Positions 40,301 through 40,839 of a stretch of DNA of 40,839 nt are shown here, one piece after another. The notes beneath the pieces are model-generated. The model had not been told where the DNA came from, searched no databases, and saw only the letters and a list, made by a program, of their open reading frames with translations. The translations under genes and the position numbers were made by a program. This DNA comes from Clostridium sp. CAG:433. GTDB lineage: Bacteria; Bacillota_I; Bacilli_A; RF39; UBA660. Where the stretch lies: positions 1-40,839 of the forward strand of contig FR893550.1 of NCBI GenBank assembly GCA_000433675.1, given 5' to 3'. Position 1 is the first letter of the stretch. Every line of letters starts with the position of its first letter.

Positions 40301-40839
40301 AGTAATACAAATGTAGCAACCATAAATAGTACAACAGGTGAAGTAACAATAAAACAAGCAGGAACAACAACAATAAAAGCAAAGGTAGCAGATGTAGCAT
40401 ATTATACATATTCTACTAAAACAATAAGTTACACATTAACAGTAAAAAAGATAACAAATCCAGCAAAAGTTTCACCAGTAACTGGAATAGTATATGGTGA
40501 AACAAAGGCAATGGTAAGTGCAACAGGTGTACAAGGAACAATATATTATTCAACAGAAACAGAATTAACAGAAGCAAATTATTTATCAAAAGGAAGTCAA
40601 GATATTCCAAGTTCATCAGGAAGAGATGCTGGGACATATAATATATATTATTATGTAACGGGTAATAGTAACTATAATGCAGCATCAAATACTTCATCTA
40701 CACCAGTTAAGACAACAATAGGGAAAGCTACAAACCCAATAGCGATAACATCGCCACAAAGTTGGACACCAACGTTCTCAACAAGTGCGCAAACGAAAGC
40801 AATAACAGGAGCGACAGGAGGACAAGGGTCAGTAACATA
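34310..40839 (+). CDS. Giant surface protein with InlB-type, MBG/YDG-like and Ig-like repeats (3' end outside window)
   Basis: Read codon by codon, the frame stays open from the ATG at 34310 to the right edge: at least 2,176 residues. GGGAG lies ten bases upstream of the ATG. The N-terminus (MKKFFQGKIKFLIMIAFLFL) is a signal peptide or signal anchor. A ~120-residue beta-rich domain containing SITYRVTVTNYGDRNQT follows. Next come several InlB B-type (Flg_new, PF09479) repeats, with YNLNGGTVSTANPTSY and GYTFNGWTG at ~497 and again at ~1253. A MucBP-like segment (VNHYVQDINTSTYTLN) lies at ~694, then YYYY-rich repeats. A cadherin-type domain lies at ~1433-1510, then MBG/YDG-like domains (SGTYDGQPHTI, ATASYDGKEHN), two near-identical Ig-like domains and a BIG2-like segment. 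Thr, Ala, Asn and Ser dominate. Such domains are typical of adhesins; the anchor must lie beyond the window. A run of nine T (34370-34378) sits in the signal-peptide codons. Confidence 0.92.
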   Translation, partial: MKKFFQGKIKFLIMIAFLFLFFFNTVAYSGLASKLAITSEAMFRASADIRVTGIKLESASNGAVENYSPKYNVDNTTTGFTLPNANSSITYRVTVTNYGDRNQTIYSFIKQSINKDGINVTVTGYKEKDIIKFNTSVEFLITITATTPDTNPINLIEQYEFRKVYTVEYQNTDGTQVLEPQYKYEKESLKLREDVLTKTDYDFKGWTCSLGDYAAGSEYTLDQDIILYPKFEKKKGKLDLNYNIDGTWYYSGYNNKIQTGIKVAGSDKGYLNDFGGTYEYGTSYEIYGFKIDGVEIPYSKKYTVDGTNHLNVYFNTINFTVNDENLGSITPTQLIVIPGTTFTVSSNVITLSDGRIATASTKDVTGYKTKFSSYTITPNSTTINAKTTAQANFTKEAEKYTITLDNKSATTAGTTAIYEKYNTGIYLDGALTKAMTTSTNAITKPSKTGYTFKGYYTKENGQGDQIINENGYITENITNTTYTANATVYAYYTINTYTITYNLNGGTVSTANPTSYNIMSSFTLNNPNRVGYTFNGWTGSNDASSGLNYTSSSPYTAKQRDHILGNDFSLAEGSTYRVFVTGKRVSGTLNLQGGIWYTEHSTGNGFDGYSGAFKKSEDLENGYAKYYKDISISTGYTKGRFYIQLEQATSGGTTSWSLYDMHVIKVSNSVSIPTGSTGNKAYAANWAPNTNTAYKVNHYVQDINTSTYTLNSTDSKTGTTGASLTLSDLKKEISGFTYSKGQVDGADALTTTILANGSRVINLYYTRNSYTVTYDATTNGGSTATQTSSVLYGGKADLTKKAEKSGYEFIGWNTNKDATSALTSYEPVTGNVTLYAIYSKTLTATFNYYNSKSETKSVTIYNNATSGSITSPSALGTPSGYTFRHYSTSNAANASKTIDANSAVVLTSNQTYYASYQKTVTLNFYYHSGTDTYANTQTSTTATGVQYLGYNNAIVNSTVSIPSAVTGSTGYYGTSYKGVTAANSTTPISVNTGTTNYYAYYQVGITYYYYNGSTHTSMPSESDKTQPIRTAYSNGTNYVTSVNITPTPSAYDEASFKGWSYTNDSVNDRNPAYTAMTSLYAYYQKTVTATFNYYDGSKAASATAGNTRTYISKSGGVNTINTNITIPDAAKANRGSYTYRGVSTGNTANASVVTPTTANTTYYSSYTYAITATFKANGGTGTAPSAVVGTGYMNYSGTKIGISVTMPSNTFARNGYTFGGWNDTVANKTYAAGTSTTIDSSRDFNATWNVVTYTIKYNLNGGTVSTANPTSYKITDADITLNNPTKPGYTFTGWTGTGLSEASTTVTIKSGSYGNREYTANYSINQYYYDVNPDSGIKSFDITIDGKTSKELKDYNQKHNYGTEATITNVVAKTGYIYTGYKVTGSMTTLTGSTNSNIKTKLGAGNGAIGLTSTANALTFDAQTLASIKYSTTPQALVFKGADNGTGSYSYAITAGNTNSYFTINGTTITTSDTAVPPVGTYKLTIQATDNTSKVTATAEITIVIEEASSINPTLTAYSGTYDGQPHTIGVTGGSGGTIHYSTDNKTWSTTKPARTDVGTTTIYVKVVGDRNHTDTSPIPSTITIKPATITYTASSYEGFYDGNGHTISVSVTKPTSGATITYSTSANGTYSATKPSYTAAGTYTIYFKIEAANYTTKTDSRTVKINTTNLSGSVTITGTNTWGQTLTANVTNTNSATLSYQWYSTTSTTATGGTAIADATENTYKIDKSLVGKYIYVVVTASKTNYNKTTWSDITDTTNKTATVAKQALSVTANAATASYDGKEHNATVKVNSASWDGKTIVSGTSTSYGSTVTSAGVTGTTYNLLPSRTAKGTTSISYKITGGSYYNDFTGTSSVAINPAGLSGSVKITGTNTWGNTLTASVTNTNSATLSYQWYSTTSTTATGGTAISGATKNTYEIDKSLVGKYIYVVVTASKANYDNATWNDITDTATNSTGPVAKKSATISFASSSVTINYGESAKNTLTNTGDGTVSYTSSNTNVATINSTTGEVTIKQAGTTTIKAKVADVAYYTYSTKTISYTLTVKKITNPAKVSPVTGIVYGETKAMVSATGVQGTIYYSTETELTEANYLSKGSQDIPSSSGRDAGTYNIYYYVTGNSNYNAASNTSSTPVKTTIGKATNPIAITSPQSWTPTFSTSAQTKAITGATGGQGSVT
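35930..36310 (+). other. Jelly-roll-like domain nested inside an InlB-type repeat
   Basis: The repeat starting YNLNGGTVSTANPTSY breaks after GWTGSNDASSG and resumes ~127 residues later with VSIPTGSTGNKAYAANW, the normal end of such a repeat. The inserted part contains GNDFSLAEGSTYRVFVTGKR, GGIWYTEHSTGN, GYAKYYKDISIS and RFYIQLEQATSGG. It resembles CenC/CBM4_9-type or phage receptor-type jelly rolls; the fold is inference. Codon use here (CTC, CGT, GTG, ACC) differs a little from the surrounding Thr-ACA/Gly-GGA-rich repeats. Confidence 0.55.
39323..39580 (+). repeat. Intragenic repeat copy 1 (Ig-like domain, 258 bp)
   Basis: Aligns without gaps to 39902-40159 at an offset of 579 bases; both share ACAAATACAAATAGTGCGAC and the residues SATLSYQWYSTTSTTATGG and IDKSLVGKYIYVVVTASK. 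Confidence 0.85.
39902..40159 (+). repeat. Intragenic repeat copy 2 (Ig-like domain, 258 bp)
   Basis: Near-identical partner of 39323-39580, separated from it by an ~320-bp YDG-like domain. A block of Ig-like plus YDG-like domains appears to have been duplicated. Confidence 0.85.

Noticed and set aside
37203..40697. Series of Leu-rich minus-strand ORFs
   Set aside because: Antisense of the Thr/Asn/Ser-rich adhesin frame (ACA, AAT, AGT read as TGT, ATT, ACT), which is open throughout on the + strand.

Overview
AT-rich DNA with standard code (TGG for Trp, TGA as a stop, consensus TGnTATAAT promoters and AGGAGG ribosome sites) points to a low-GC Firmicutes-type bacterium. The collagen-like, Gly-rich, cadherin-like, InlB-repeat and dockerin proteins suggest an uncultured gut lineage of the Bacilli/Mollicutes-like or clostridial kind. 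The lineage is inference; no marker gene is present.

Layout. (1) 1-4254: an IS3-like terminal repeat at the very left edge, then four modest + strand genes: two single-pass membrane proteins of unknown role, a COG2426-type small membrane protein and a collagen-like protein. (2) 4345-21912: a 5,855-residue secreted protein with five ALK-type Gly-rich domains, about 45 cadherin-like beta-sandwich domains, a BIG2 domain and a C-terminal dockerin. (3) 21944-23690: two paralogous small loci in direct orientation bracket a minus-strand gene for a 275-residue helical protein. Each locus has a minus-strand 30-residue hydrophobic peptide gene and an overlapping + strand small RNA, the organisation of a type I toxin-antitoxin system. 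(4) 23842-34096: a two-gene operon. It encodes a 2,594-residue protein (N-terminal cohesin-like domain, about 26 cadherin-like domains, dockerin) and an 818-residue protein (cohesin-like domain, five cadherin-like domains, transmembrane helix, cytoplasmic tail). (5) 34310 to the right edge: the start of another giant surface protein, open for at least 2,176 codons, built of InlB-type repeats, MBG/YDG-like and Ig-like domains.

Working model. The three proteins of blocks 2 and 4 look like a surface scaffold held together by cohesin-dockerin contacts. The 818-residue protein would be the membrane anchor, the 2,594-residue protein an adaptor with both partners, and the 5,855-residue protein a terminal, dockerin-bearing fibre. 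No enzyme domain and no LPXTG sorting signal was seen in any of them. This would be a cellulosome-like tethering principle used for adhesion or surface architecture instead of polysaccharide degradation.

The most distinctive new observation is the pair of small loci. Besides the conserved promoters, ribosome sites, peptide and terminators, each predicted peptide mRNA can pair its 5' end with its own 3' end. At least four base pairs of that long-range helix differ between the two copies by compensatory double changes.
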